Origin: Microbacterium elymi
Lineage (GTDB): Bacteria > Actinomycetota > Actinomycetes > Actinomycetales > Microbacteriaceae
Direction: 5' to 3'
DNA length: 64,000 nt
Assembly: GCF_021582895.2 (NCBI RefSeq)
Contig: NZ_CP091139.2
Location: 558,001 to 622,000 of the forward strand
The position numbers were made by a program, and so were the translations under genes. The notes beneath the pieces were generated by a model. It was not told the DNA's origin. It searched no databases and saw nothing but the letters and a program-made list of their open reading frames with translations. This document shows, in pieces, positions 54,894-64,000 of this stretch (positions are counted from its first letter, which is position 1; each line of letters opens with the position of its first letter).

Positions 54894-57620
54894 CTACTTC
54901 GTCACGTCGAACACGCCGTGCGCGCCGCGCTCGGCGTCGATCATGTAGTGCGACACGAACGGATAGTGCCCGGCCTCGGGGAAGGTCAGCTCGACGAAGC
55001 CGCCCTGCGCGGGCGCCAGCGCCAGCGCCTGTGAACCGGAGGTTCCGGACCGTTTCAGCAGGTATGCGCCTTCCGCCCACACGGTGTTGAACTGGCCGCC
55101 GACCACATGGAAGCTCGTGGCGCGGTCGAGTCCGGCATCCAGCACCCAGATGCGCACCCGGTCGCCGACCTTCGCCGGCAGCGGGGCGTGGTCGTACTGA
55201 TTGGCATAGCCGTTGAACACCACGAGGTCGGGCGTGCCGGCCGCGATCTTGGCGGTGTCGACCAGGCCGCCGTCGTGCGCGCCCAGGTAGTACTCCCCCT
55301 GGACCAGCACGTACGACTCGTCCACCGCCGGCAGGCCGGCGGGCTCGATGACCACCGCGCCGTACATTCCGCTGGCGATATGCGCCGTCATCGGCATGGT
55401 CGAGCAGTGATACATCCAGATGCCCGAGCGGTTGGCGGTGAACGTGTAGACCAGGGACTCCCCCGGCGGGATGGTGCGCATCGGCTCGTCCGGCGCCAGC
55501 GATCCGGCATGGAAATCGATCGAATGCCCCATGTCGCCCTTGTTCACCAGGGTCACCACGAACGTGTCTCCGACCCGCCCGTGCAGCACCGGGCCGGGCG
55601 CCGTCCCGTTGTACAGCCAGAGCGTCTGGATGACCCCGGGCGCCACCTCGACCTTCTTGTCGGTCACCGTCATCGTCACCCGGTGCGTGACCGGGCCGGA
55701 TGCCGCGGGCAGCGCCGGGCAGCGCCGCCTTGTACGGCCGGAACCCCGGCCCGGGATCGGCCGCGAGATCGATGCCGCCGGCGGCGCCGTGGTCCATGCC
55801 CGGCATCCCCGGCATGTCGCCCATGGCATCCATCGCGGATGGGGACGGAGAAGCGGATGCCGCGGCCCCGGCGGATGCCGCGGACCCAGTCGCCGTGATC
55901 GTCATCGTCATCCCGCGCTGCCGATGACCGATGATCGAGCACCAGCCTTCCAGGTCGCCCGTGATCACGCCGACATCGATGGTCTCGCTCGCCCCGGGCG
56001 CGAGCCGCGAACCGGCCACACCGTTCGCGAACACCAGGTCGTGCACCATCGAGGGGTCGGTGTTGGTCAGCTCGATCTTCAGTCGCGTGCCGACCGGCAC
56101 CTCGATCGTGCTCGGCGAATAGCGGAAGTCCGCAGCATCCACCTGCACGACCTTCACCGGAGCATCCGTCGGGCCGGTCGCCGGCGCGCCCCACCCGAGC
56201 GAGATCGGGTCGATCGCCGCGGTCACCGCCACCGCCAGCACCACCGCCAGCAGCCCGGCCACGGCCTGGCCCGCCCGGTGCGGCTTGTCGCCCTCGGGCG
56301 TGATCGGCCCGTGCGGCCGCTCGCCCGAGGCCATACCGGCCTTCGTCGCGGCCAGCCCCGCCCCCGAGCGCTTCGCCCGCGCCTGCGCGCGCATCCCGAG
56401 CAGCATCAGCACCAGGAACGACGCCATCGCGACGAAGTAGAGGACGGATGCCACGACCCGCATGAGACTCGAGACCGGCAGCGCACACACCACGAGCGCG
56501 GCGTTGGCGGTCGCGATCCGCAGCGCGCCGCCGCGGTCGAACGCCGCCGTGCCCACGCGCACCGGCGTCGGCCCGCCGCCCACGACGACCGGGATCAGAT
56601 AGCTCAGCGCGCCGACCAGCACCTGCGCGGCGAAGCCCGCCGCCAGGAACGGCACCGTCCCGGCCACCGCGGCTTCGACGCCGGCCAGGCCCGCCCCGTT
56701 CCAGAAGCTGACGATCGTGGCGACGATGATCGCGATCACGCACCCGGTCCACCACAGGAACGCCATCCCCACCGACAGCGCCGCGAACGTGTGCGGCGGC
56801 GCCTGCCGCGCCGCCCGCCAGAGCGAGGTCGCGATGATGCCCAGACCCACCGCGTACGCCATCAACCCGAGCGCCAGCACCGGCAGCAGTCCCGCCGCCG
56901 CGCCGGCCGCGGCCACCAGCACGCCCGCCGCCAGCACCGGCAGCGCGACATCCGCGCGCGCCGCGGCCCGCGCATCGGCGCGCGTGCGCAGGATCGTCGG
57001 CCAGAGCGTCACGATCGTGCCGGCCACCGTCAGCCCGATCCAGCCCAGCACGTTCAGCAGCGCGTGGGCCAGCACCAGGGTGCCTGCGGAGTTGTCGTGC
57101 GCGAGCCAGGCGCCCAACCCCGCCCCGATCGGCAGGATCGCCGCCGAGGCGATGTAGTAGCGGATGGTGTGTCCGAACCGGCCCGGCAGGCTGCCCGCGA
57201 TCGCGCGTACAGGCTCGCGCCGTGCCAGATGACCGCGACGATGAGGGATGCCGCGCCCACGAGCGTGAGCGGCCAGAGGGCGCTCATCATCCCGGCCACG
57301 ACCAGCAGCGCTCCCCGTTGGCCAGCAGCAGCCGCACCGACTGGCGGCGGCGATCGCCCCGGGTGGGTGCGGAGCGCAAGCGCATACGAGAAGTACTGGC
57401 TCCACACCAGGATGGCGTGGGTGACCGCCCCGAGCAGCAGCAGGTGGAGCATGAGCCAGGTGGCCACCGGCAGCCAGCGGTGCGCGATCACCGCGATCAC
57501 GACGAAGATCAGCCACATCAGGGTCGGGATGTCGCGCAGCACCCAGAATCCGCGGTTCGGCGCCTTCTCATCCTGCGGCCGCGGCGCGGGGGCGGGGGTC
57601 GGCGGAGTGGGGGCGCTCAT
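54894..57620 (-). CDS. nirK: Membrane-anchored cupredoxin-NirK copper nitrite reductase fusion
   Basis: A ~908-residue fusion. Residues about 30-420 form a multi-pass membrane domain rich in His (LHLLLLGAVTHAILVWSQYF). Another helix (~450-470) precedes a cupredoxin (~490-580) with ligands in VHDLVF and GWCSIIGHRQRGM. A Met/His linker (GDMPGMPGMDHG) leads to a two-domain NirK (~630-908). Type-1/type-2 copper ligands are visible in MGHSIDFHAG, WMYHCSTMPMTAHIASGMYG, ATSFHVVGGQF and FVSHYMIDAE. It should reduce nitrite to NO outside the membrane. Four small indels (near 57365, 57317, 57208 and 55715) cancel out. It overlaps the NnrS-like gene by 4 bp. Confidence 0.88.
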
Positions 57621-58842
57621 GCGTCTCCTTCGGGCGAGGCCGGTGCGGCACCGGGGGTGGGGCGCGGCGCCGTCGTCACGCGGTGTGCGAACATCCCGAA
57701 CGTCGCGGTCGCGGCATCCGTCGTCTTCTTCTTCGGCGGGTTCTTCGCGGCGTTCTTCGTCGGGCCCAGGACGGCGCTGGTCACCGCGGTCATCACGAAC
57801 AGGAGCAGCCCGGCCACCCCCAGCACGCCGCCGATCTGCCAGCCGAGCGGCAGGCCGAGCGCGTCGCCGAGCCAGAGGCGGACCACCAGGCTCAGCCTGC
57901 ACGAGCACGACCGGCACCCAGAACGCGGGGCGGTACGGGAGCGCGATGTGCAGCACGCCGGGCAGGATGGTGGTGGCGTGGGCCATGATCATCGAGATCG
58001 TGTAGCCGAGGAACACGGCGTGCACCACCGCGTCGTAGACGGGCTGCGAGGTCGGCTCGCCGAACAGCAGCGCGACGCCGGCCACGGCCAGCCAGAAGTA
58101 CCCGGCGAGAATGCAAGCGGCCATGTACCGGGCGCCGCCGCCGGCGCGGATGGTGCGCCGGGCGACGTCGTGCACGACCAGCCACAGCACCAGGCCGAGC
58201 AGCGCCAGGCCCATCGCGATCGCGCCGAGCGTCGGCGAGACGACGCCGATCACGAGGGCGGCAACGACCGTCCAGGCGTGCACGAGCAGCCGCGTGCCGG
58301 CGTGCGGGCCCATCGTGATGCGGGCCAGCTCGACCCGTTCGGCGGCGATGGTGAGCACCACGAAGCCGATCAGCCACGGCAGCGTGCGGTCGATCGTGGA
58401 CTGGCCGAGCCAGATGATCGCCCCCGCGCATCCGATCGCGGCGCCCAGCAGGCTGCACCAGCAGCGGCGCGTCGAACTGGCGGTGCCACAGCGGCACGTA
58501 GACCAGCGCGAACGCGGCGGTGCCGGCCACGAGCACGGCCTTGGCCGCCGTCAGCGGCACGGGGTCGGCCAGCAGCAGGATGCCGCCGAGCCCGAGCAGC
58601 GCCGGGGCGAGGTAGCCGTACCAGCGGCGCAGCGCCGTGGCGCGTTCCAGCGCGATGAGAGTGCCGACGAAGCCGAGCACCATGAGCGGACCGTGCACCT
58701 CGGGCAGGCGTGCGGAGGTGACCGGGGCGGGCACGCCGATCAGCAGGAGCGCCGCGTCGAGCCCGGCCAGCAGTGCCAGCCCCGCCGGCAGGATCCAGAC
58801 CAGACGCCAGGTCGGACGGCGTCTGTCGTGGGCGGCGCTCAC
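57617..58842 (-). CDS. NnrS-like multi-pass membrane protein
   Basis: A 407-residue protein with about eleven membrane helices. The N-terminal ARLPEVHGPLMVLGFVGTLI and ALERATALRRW, and later VVHAVFLGYTISMIMAHATT and LPGVLHIALPYRPAF, place His residues at helix ends, as in NnrS proteins of NO metabolism. The C-tail is basic (KNAAKNPPKKKT). Extra bases at GCAGGC 58448-58453 and GCCTGC 57895-57900 are corrected to LLVQLLGAAIGCAGA and VVLVQLSLVVRLWLG. It is coupled at both ends (GTGA with the regulator, ATGA with nirK). Its exact role is inferred from context. Confidence 0.75.
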
Positions 58843-59484
58843 GACGCGGCCTGCAACGCAGGGTGCACTCGCCGGGTCCGGTGAACGGGATCAGCCGGCT
58901 CTCGGCATCCGAGCCGCGGGCGCCCAGGATGCCGTCGATCATGCCCTGGTGCACCGCGCAGACGATGGCCGGATGCCGCGAGGCTGCCTCGATCAGCGGG
59001 CAGCGCTCGAGCAGCACGACGTCTCCGGTGTCGTTCGGGGCGAAGCCCTGCTCGCGCATCACCTCGACGACCGTGGACCGGGCGTCCTCGCCGTCGCGGT
59101 CGGCGACCATCTGCTCCCCCAGGCGCGCCCCGCTTCGCGGGCCTGCCCGGCCGGGTCCGCGCTCGTGCGGGCGAGGGTGTCGGCCAGCGCGGCGGCCAGG
59201 CCGGCATACGGGTTGGCCGGTTCGGGGCTGGTGGCCTGCCAGAGCCAGGCGGGCCGGCCGCGGCCGGTGGAATCCTCGCGCTGGCGGCGGACATATCCGT
59301 CTGCCCGCAGCTGCTCCAGGTGGCCGCGGACGGTGTTCTCGTGCAGTCCGGTGGCGTCGGTCAGCGCCGCGGTGGAGACGGGGGCGGTCTGCGCCTCGAC
59401 CATCCGCAGCACCATTTCCCGCGTCGCGGAGTGACGTCTCCCGTTGGCCGCGATGCGGCGGCGTCTGCCCTCGTCAATTTCCAC
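58839..59484 (-). CDS. Cys-containing HTH regulator (SufR-like, probable Fe-S sensor)
   Basis: A ~215-residue regulator. It has an N-terminal winged HTH (SATREMVLRMVEAQTAPVST, ATGLHENTVRGHLEQLRADG, VRRQREDSTGRGRPAWLW) and a C-terminal sensor segment with Cys in LLERCPLIEAA, AIVCAVHQGM and GPGECTLRLQ. This spacing resembles SufR-type proteins that bind an Fe-S cluster. Missing bases near 59118 (G6 run; corrected RAWGEQMVADRDGED) and near 58856 hide the end. Translation starts at GTG 59484. Because it heads the nirK operon, NO or redox sensing is a reasonable inference. Confidence 0.8.
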
Positions 59485-59490
59485 GGGATC

Positions 59491-59526
59491 CAGTGTAATA
59501 AACTCTGGGCACGCGTGTACACACTG
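59491..59526. promoter_or_regulatory. Divergent control region of nirK operon and DUF2249 gene
   Basis: CAGTGT and ACACTG form outer arms, and an inner palindrome GTGTACAC lies at 59515-59522. AT-rich TAATAA/TTTATT words could serve as -10 elements in both directions. The 57-bp gap between the two starts contains little else. The adjacent regulator is the likely binder. Confidence 0.55.
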
Positions 59527-59541
59527 ACGAACGGAGCAGCC

Positions 59542-59871
59542 ATGGCCAGCATCGAGATCCACCGCTCACACGACGAGGCGGTCGACCAGAACCCCACCGC
59601 CCAGAACCCGACGGCAGGGTGCACCTGCGGAGAGGTCGACGAGGATCTGCCCGAGCTGGACGTCCAGACCATCCCGCACGCGATCCGGCACGCGGCGATC
59701 TTCGGCGCGATCGACGCCCTGCGCCCCGGCGCCGCGATGATCATCTCGGCGACCCACAACCCGATCCCGCTGCTGAGCCAGCTCGAGGCCCGGTACGGCG
59801 ACGCGTTCAAGACCGCCTACCTCGAGCAGGGCCCGGAGCGCTGGCGCATCATCATCCGCAACGTCGCCTGA
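59542..59871 (+). CDS. DUF2249-domain protein
   Basis: The 109-residue intact protein has a polar N-terminus with GCTCGEVDED. A DUF2249 domain follows: ELDVQTIPHAIRHAAIFGAI, DALRPGAAMIISATHNPIPL and YLEQGPERWRIIIRNV. DUF2249 proteins often lie beside nitrite and NO reductase genes and may handle electron transfer or metal binding, but no reaction is established. It is divergent from the nirK operon and shares its control region. The two-Cys CTC motif could bind a metal. Confidence 0.85.
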   Translation: MASIEIHRSHDEAVDQNPTAQNPTAGCTCGEVDEDLPELDVQTIPHAIRHAAIFGAIDALRPGAAMIISATHNPIPLLSQLEARYGDAFKTAYLEQGPERWRIIIRNVA

Positions 59872-59935
59872 TCCGGCCGCGCGCACAGCACTGGGCACAC
59901 AGCGCTCTGCAAGCGAGCCCTCCTAAGATGCCGCC

Positions 59936-61290
59936 ATGAGCGGATTCTGGGGACGGCGCACGCGCGATCAGATCACCGGGCAGGACGTCGACCTCGCCCG
60001 CCGCGCCGACGCCGCGCTGATCGCGACCGACGAGCGCCTGCGGCTGACCGCGGACGAGCTGGCCTTCGCCGAGGCCGAGCTCGGCGAGGACGCGACGGCG
60101 CCCCTGCGCGAGGCGCTGACCTCGGTGCGCCATCACCTGCGCGAGGCGTTCCAGCTGCACCAGCTCAACCACGACGAGATCCCGGACACCCCGGACGAAC
60201 TCCGCACCCGCAACGCCCGCATCGTGCAAGCTGTGCGAGTGGGCCGAGAACCTCATCGAAGAGCGGATGTCGGCGCTGTCCGACCGGATCGCGCTCGCGC
60301 GGCGCGCGCCGCAGATCCTCGCCGGCGTGCGCGACGACACCGTCGCGCTGCGCGCCCGTCTCGACCCGGCCCGCGCCGCGATCGATCGGCTCGGCGCCCG
60401 GTATGCGGACAGCGCCCTGCGGCAGGTCCGTTCCAACCCGGCCGAGGCCGAGCAGCTGATCGGGTTCGCCGAGCACAGCGCGCGCGTCGCGCACGACCGA
60501 CGCGAAGCCGATCAGCGCGAGCCGGCCAATCTCGCGCTCGAGGCCGCCACCGAAGCCGTCCGCCGCGCTCGCGCGCTGCTGGACGCGGTCGACAACTTCG
60601 AGATCGAGGCGCTGCGGGCCGAGTCCACGCTCGGCGCGGTCGTCGACGACTCGCGCGAAGACCTCGTCGTCGCCCGCACCGCGCCGCAGACCCCCGAGGT
60701 CGGCGCCGCGGTCGAGCGCCTCGAGAAGGCACTGTCCGCCCTGCCTCCCGCCGGGGTGACCACCGACCCGTTCTCGCTGCTGACCGCGCTGAGGGAGGCC
60801 AACGCCGGGCTGGATGCCGCGATCGCGACCGCACGCGAGCGGGCCGAGCATCCGATCCCGTCCGCCGACCAGGTGCGGCACGCGATCGACGACGCCGACC
60901 GGCAGCTGGCGATCGTGCGCGACCTGATCGGCGGGCATCGCGGCTGGATCGGGGCGGACGCCCGCACCCGTCACGCCGAGGCCGAGCGCATCCGCGAAGA
61001 GCTCTCGCGGCTGGTCGGACCGGATGCCGCGCTCGGCGCCCGCGAGATCGACGAGGATCAGCGAGAGCAGGCGCTGGCGCTGGCCCGCCGCGCCGGATAC
61101 CTTGCGGCCGAGGCGCTCGCAGCTGGCCCAGCGCGACATCGACGCGGCGCGGCCGCAGGCCGATGCCGGCTGGGGCGGCGCACCCGGCGGCTGGGGCCAG
61201 GGCGGCCGGCGCGGCGGAACGGGCGACGCCATGGGCGGCATCCTCGGCGGCCTGGTCATCGGCAGCATCCTGGGCGACATCTTCGACTGA
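59936..61290 (+). CDS. Long coiled-coil protein with Gly-rich tail (TPM-associated type)
   Basis: A ~450-residue protein, almost entirely helical and rich in Ala, Arg and Glu (about residues 10-410). It ends GGAPGGWGQGG and the hydrophobic GGILGGLVIGSILGDIFD. Its last third (GGHRGWIGADARTRHAEAER) resembles the end of the gene at 1-732. Extra bases at GCAAGC 60226-60231 and near 61117 (GCTGC read as GCTCGC) are corrected to IVQLCEWAENLIEER and AAEALQLAQRDIDAA. No TPM domain is visible. A membrane-stress or scaffold role is possible. Confidence 0.65.
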
Positions 61291-61437
61291 GCACCGCTCC
61301 GGGCGGTTGCCTCATCTGTCGCTGTTGCACGCGAAAGCGCGCGTCCGGTGTGCAAGCGCGACAGCTGAACCCGTGTGACCGGCCGCGTAGGCGGCCACGG
61401 GCGTCGAACTCGCGACCACGACCGGGCCGCAGAGCGC

Positions 61438-61462
61438 GGGCGGTCGAGCCCCTCGACCGCCC
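61438..61462. terminator. Bidirectional terminator-like hairpin
   Basis: GGGCGGTCGAG and CTCGACCGCCC make a perfect 11-bp stem with a 3-nt loop. It lies between two convergent genes (coiled-coil protein and hpf). A weaker stem (TGTCGC...GCGACA) lies near 61317-61363. Confidence 0.75.
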
Positions 61463-61491
61463 GCGGGCGGGCGCCCCCGCACCCGCGCCTG

Positions 61492-62157
61492 TCAGGAGAC
61501 CAGTGCGGCCTCCGGCGGGGCCACCGCCGTGAGCGAGATGACCCCGTAGTCCCAGCCCTTGCGCCGGTACACCACGCTCGGGTGGTCGGTGCGGGCGTCG
61601 ATGAAGAGGAAGAAGTCGTGGCCGACCAGTTCCATCCGGTCCACGGCATCCTCGACGGTCATCCACTCCGGGTCGAACCGCTTCGTCCGGATGACGACGG
61701 GGGTGTAGTCCTCCTCGTCCTCCGCCCCGGTCAGGATCGGGATCTCGCCGGTGGCCACCGCCTTCAGCATGTCGGCGGACGCGGGTTGCAGATCCACGCC
61801 CTGCAGGGCGCCGCTGCCCTTGTCGAGCTTGGCTCCGCGCGGGTGTCGTCGCGCGTCCACGCGCTTCTCCTTCGCCCGGCGGACCTGCTCGGTGAGCTTG
61901 TCCACGGCCAGATCGAGGGCGGTGAACTTGTCGCCGTCCACGGCCTCGGCCCGGACGATCGGCAGTCCCTTCCCGGTGAGCGTCAGCTCGACCGTCGAGT
62001 CCTCCATGCGCCCGTTGTGGTACGCCCGGTGCGTGACCTTGACGTCCATGCTCTGTGCGCGCGGCGCGAGGTTCTCGATGCGGATCGACTTCTCCTCGAC
62101 CACGCTGCGGAATCGATCGGAGACGCTCACACCCACGCCGACGATGCTGGTTTCCAT
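61492..62157 (-). CDS. hpf: Ribosome hibernation-promoting factor, long form
   Basis: A 221-residue, intact protein. The N-terminal RNA-binding domain (SIVGVGVSVSDRFRSVVEEK, HRAYHNGRMEDSTVELTLTG) and the C-terminal dimerisation domain (VIRTKRFDPEWMTVEDAVDR, GHDFFLFIDARTDHPSVVYR) are joined by a linker. It dimerises 70S ribosomes into 100S particles in resting cells. ATG 62157 has a perfect AAGGAGG site. In actinobacteria it usually directly precedes secA; here it is separated from secA by about 8.4 kb of other genes. Confidence 0.95.
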   Translation of the reverse strand: METSIVGVGVSVSDRFRSVVEEKSIRIENLAPRAQSMDVKVTHRAYHNGRMEDSTVELTLTGKGLPIVRAEAVDGDKFTALDLAVDKLTEQVRRAKEKRVDARRHPRGAKLDKGSGALQGVDLQPASADMLKAVATGEIPILTGAEDEEDYTPVVIRTKRFDPEWMTVEDAVDRMELVGHDFFLFIDARTDHPSVVYRRKGWDYGVISLTAVAPPEAALVS

Positions 62158-62252
62158 CCCTGACCTCCTTGTTCCGGTCCCCCCGGCCAAGGGCGGACCA
62201 TCAGTCGCCTTGTGTCCCCCACCGTAGTCGGCGCACTGCCCGCTGTCACGCC

Positions 62253-62991
62253 TCAGCGCGATCTCATCACGGATCCTGAGGCGCAGACCCCGAGGACGGA
62301 TGCCGACGCCCGGTCGCCTGCGACCGTCGCCGCGCCGACCACCTCGGCGCCGACCGCGCGCAGCGCGCGGGCCGCCTCGGTCAGGGTCGCCCCGGTCGTG
62401 ACCACGTCGTCCACGATCAGCACGCGCGCTCCCTTCAGCGCTGCGCGCCCGCGCATGCTCCCGGCGACGTTGGCCGCCCGCGCGTCCCGGTCCAGCGCGC
62501 GCTGGTCGGCGACGGTCCGGACGCCGCGCAGCCCCCGCATCGGGCGCAAGCCCGGCCCGGCGGGCCACCAGCTCGGCCACCCGATACCCGCGGCGGCGCA
62601 TCGCGGCCCGCGAGGTCGGCACCGGCACGACCACCACGTCGGGCGCGACCAGCGCGCCCCGCGCGACCCCGCACGCGTCCGCCGGCCCGCCGGCGGCGGC
62701 CCGCAGCGCGCGGGCGAGCGGCCGCGCCAGGCCGGTGCGCCCGTCCTCCTTGAGCGCGCGCAGCACCCGCGCCGGCACGCCGGCGAAGTCCAGGCCGCTG
62801 CGCACCCGCAGTCCGTCCTCGAGCGTGCGCTCGGTCACGGCGGGCCGCAGCATCCACCGGCAGTCGTCGCACAGGGCGACATCCGGCGCACCGCACCCGG
62901 CGCAGTCGATCGGGAACACGAGGGCGAGCGCGTCCGCGACCGCGTCGCCGACGATCCGGTGCAGCGCGCCCGCATCCCCCGGTTCGGCCAT
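62253..62991 (-). CDS. comF: ComF-family phosphoribosyltransferase-like protein
   Basis: The 245-residue product has a zinc finger (CAGCGAPDVALCDDC), the ComF core VVVVPVPTSRAAMRRRGYRV and the PRPP loop VLIVDDVVTTGATLTEAARA. Competence-type ComF proteins help DNA uptake; in actinobacteria the role is unclear. One extra base at GCAAGC 62546-62551 breaks it; corrected it reads RRAGLRPMRGLRGVRTVA. It lies between lpqB and hpf, a conserved actinobacterial order. Confidence 0.9.
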
Positions 62992-63061
62992 GCACCGATC
63001 CTGCCCGCGGGGCGGGCGACCGCGCGGCCGAGCTGCCGAATCTGTGGATGCCGCAGCATCC

Positions 63062-63077
63062 GTGCCCGCGCGGGCAC
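63062..63077. terminator. Perfect palindrome between lpqB and comF
   Basis: GTGCCCGCGCGGGCAC is a 16-bp perfect palindrome in the 107-bp gap. It could form a compact hairpin on either strand. No T run follows. It may reduce read-through from lpqB. Confidence 0.4.
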
Positions 63078-63098
63078 AGCTGGGGAGGAACCGACGGA

Positions 63099-64000
63099 TC
63101 AGCCCTGGGCGGGCATCCCCTGCGCGTCGCCGAGGACGCGGATGCCCGCGCCGGCCTGCTCCCAGTTCGATCCGCGCTGGGCGTACAGCGTGCCGTCGCG
63201 CCCGAGCAGCCGGACCGTCGTGCCCGTCGTCCCGGAGATGGCGGTCACCCCCTCCGGAGCGGACATGGACGATCCCGGCCCGCCGACGACCTGGCGGATC
63301 TCGACCGTGGATGCCCCGGACCCGGCGATCACGCCGAGGGTGCTGTCGTCCAGCCAGGCCAGGTCGATCCCGGCCGCCGGCAGCTTGGCCACGGGCGTGG
63401 CATCCCCCAGCGACTTCGGCCGGCCGTCGGCGTCGCGGACGATGCCGAACACCTCGACCACCGGCTGCCCGCCGACGGTGAGGATCGCCGCCAGGCGCGT
63501 CCCGTCTCGCGAGAGCGTCATGCTCGTCACCTGCGACGCGTTCGACCAGGCGCCGCCGGCGATCTCGATCGCCTTGCCCGCCGAGTCGTAGGCGAGCAGC
63601 TCGTCGGGGCTGTCGCGCGGGACCGACCAGATGTAGCCGCGGGGGTCGATCGTCGGGTTGATCAGCCCGGTCCGCTGGTCCAGGCTGACGATCGGGCCGT
63701 GCGATGGGACCCGTGCCACCACCCCGGAGCGGGTGCGCACCGCGGCCACCGTGTAGTCGGGGGCCAGGTCGACCGCCACCGGGTTGATCGTGGACATCGC
63801 CTCGGTGATGCCGGGGATCGGCTCGATCTTGTCCTGTGCGGCGATGAATCCGAAGCCCTTGTCGGTGCGGACGAGGGCACGCGTGTCGATGCGGGTGGAT
63901 GCCGTGGACACGCCCTGTGCCTCCAGCGGGGTGCCGCCGTAGGTCATCGAGACGTCGGTGACCCCGCCGACACTGGCCAGGCTCCGCTGCAGCTGCGTCT
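63099..64000 (-). CDS. lpqB: LpqB-family lipoprotein, C-terminal part (5' end outside window)
   Basis: About 300 C-terminal residues are visible in one open frame. They form a beta-propeller-like region: VDLAPDYTVAAVRTRSGVVA, PTIDPRGYIWSVPRDSPDEL, SQVTSMTLSRDGTRLAAILT and DLAWLDDSTLGVIAGSGAST. LpqB interacts with the MtrB sensor kinase, and mtrA-mtrB should lie beyond the window edge. The N-terminal lipobox and GerMN-type domain are not in view. No frameshift is seen in this part. Confidence 0.9.
   Translation of the reverse strand, partial: TQLQRSLASVGGVTDVSMTYGGTPLEAQGVSTASTRIDTRALVRTDKGFGFIAAQDKIEPIPGITEAMSTINPVAVDLAPDYTVAAVRTRSGVVARVPSHGPIVSLDQRTGLINPTIDPRGYIWSVPRDSPDELLAYDSAGKAIEIAGGAWSNASQVTSMTLSRDGTRLAAILTVGGQPVVEVFGIVRDADGRPKSLGDATPVAKLPAAGIDLAWLDDSTLGVIAGSGASTVEIRQVVGGPGSSMSAPEGVTAISGTTGTTVRLLGRDGTLYAQRGSNWEQAGAGIRVLGDAQGMPAQG

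Overview
The window is high-GC actinobacterial DNA, most likely Microbacteriaceae (Microbacterium or a close relative). Pointers are a one-chain Kgd 2-oxoglutarate decarboxylase/dehydrogenase, WhiB1 facing PdtaS, a mycothiol-type SigR/RsrA pair, GuaB1, an Rv3235-family protein and an lpqB-comF-hpf block. About 56 protein genes are recognisable. I saw no rRNA, tRNA, IS element or CRISPR array.

Layout. 1-2.9 kb: TPM-type protein, PspA, an arginase-like protein and a small HEXXH protein. 2.9-4.9 kb: SIP-domain protein behind a DtxR/IdeR box, an AhpD-like protein and an alpha/beta hydrolase. 5.0-9.9 kb: a five-gene peptide/nickel ABC transporter operon. 10-11.4 kb: a protealysin-like M4 protease and its emfourin-type inhibitor. 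11.4-16 kb: ung, a membrane protein, transketolase, an S51 peptidase and an SDR. 16-20 kb: metY and metX around a terpene-cyclase-fold gene. 20-26.7 kb: NUDIX, thiamine-binding protein, GT87-type membrane protein, nnrD, an old yellow enzyme and two CNNM/CorC proteins. 26.7-28.5 kb: an AbiEi/DUF559-like gene bracketed by repeats. 28.5-33.9 kb: guaB1 and kgd. 33.9-38.6 kb: glpD-tetR divergent from an AGPS-like flavoprotein and a lipid kinase (same set as M. tuberculosis Rv2249c-Rv2252). 38.6-50.2 kb: rsrA-sigR, aroA, rsgA, a 20-bp repeat array, bcp, whiB1, pdtaS, a SAF/CpaE-like pair, an Rv3235-family gene and an aminotransferase. 50.2-64 kb: secA, then an accessory segment with padR and a copper nitrite reductase operon, then hpf, comF and lpqB.

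The most interesting biology is the operon at 54.9-59.5 kb, with a divergent DUF2249 gene to 59.9 kb. It encodes a Cys-rich, probably Fe-S regulator, an NnrS-like membrane protein and one ~908-residue protein joining a multi-pass membrane domain, a cupredoxin and a copper nitrite reductase (NirK). The genes overlap by 4 bp and lie where actinobacteria usually have hpf next to secA.

A second pattern dominates the data. About 65 apparent single-base indels interrupt about 39 genes, including essential ones (aroA, secA, kgd, rsgA). In 37 cases the change is an insertion turning GCAGC/GCTGC into GCAAGC/GCAGGC (or the complement GCTTGC/GCCTGC). Removing these bases restores family-typical proteins. 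I read them as sequence-dependent consensus errors, possibly caused by base modification at GCWGC, so the genes are annotated as single CDSs with the breaks noted.
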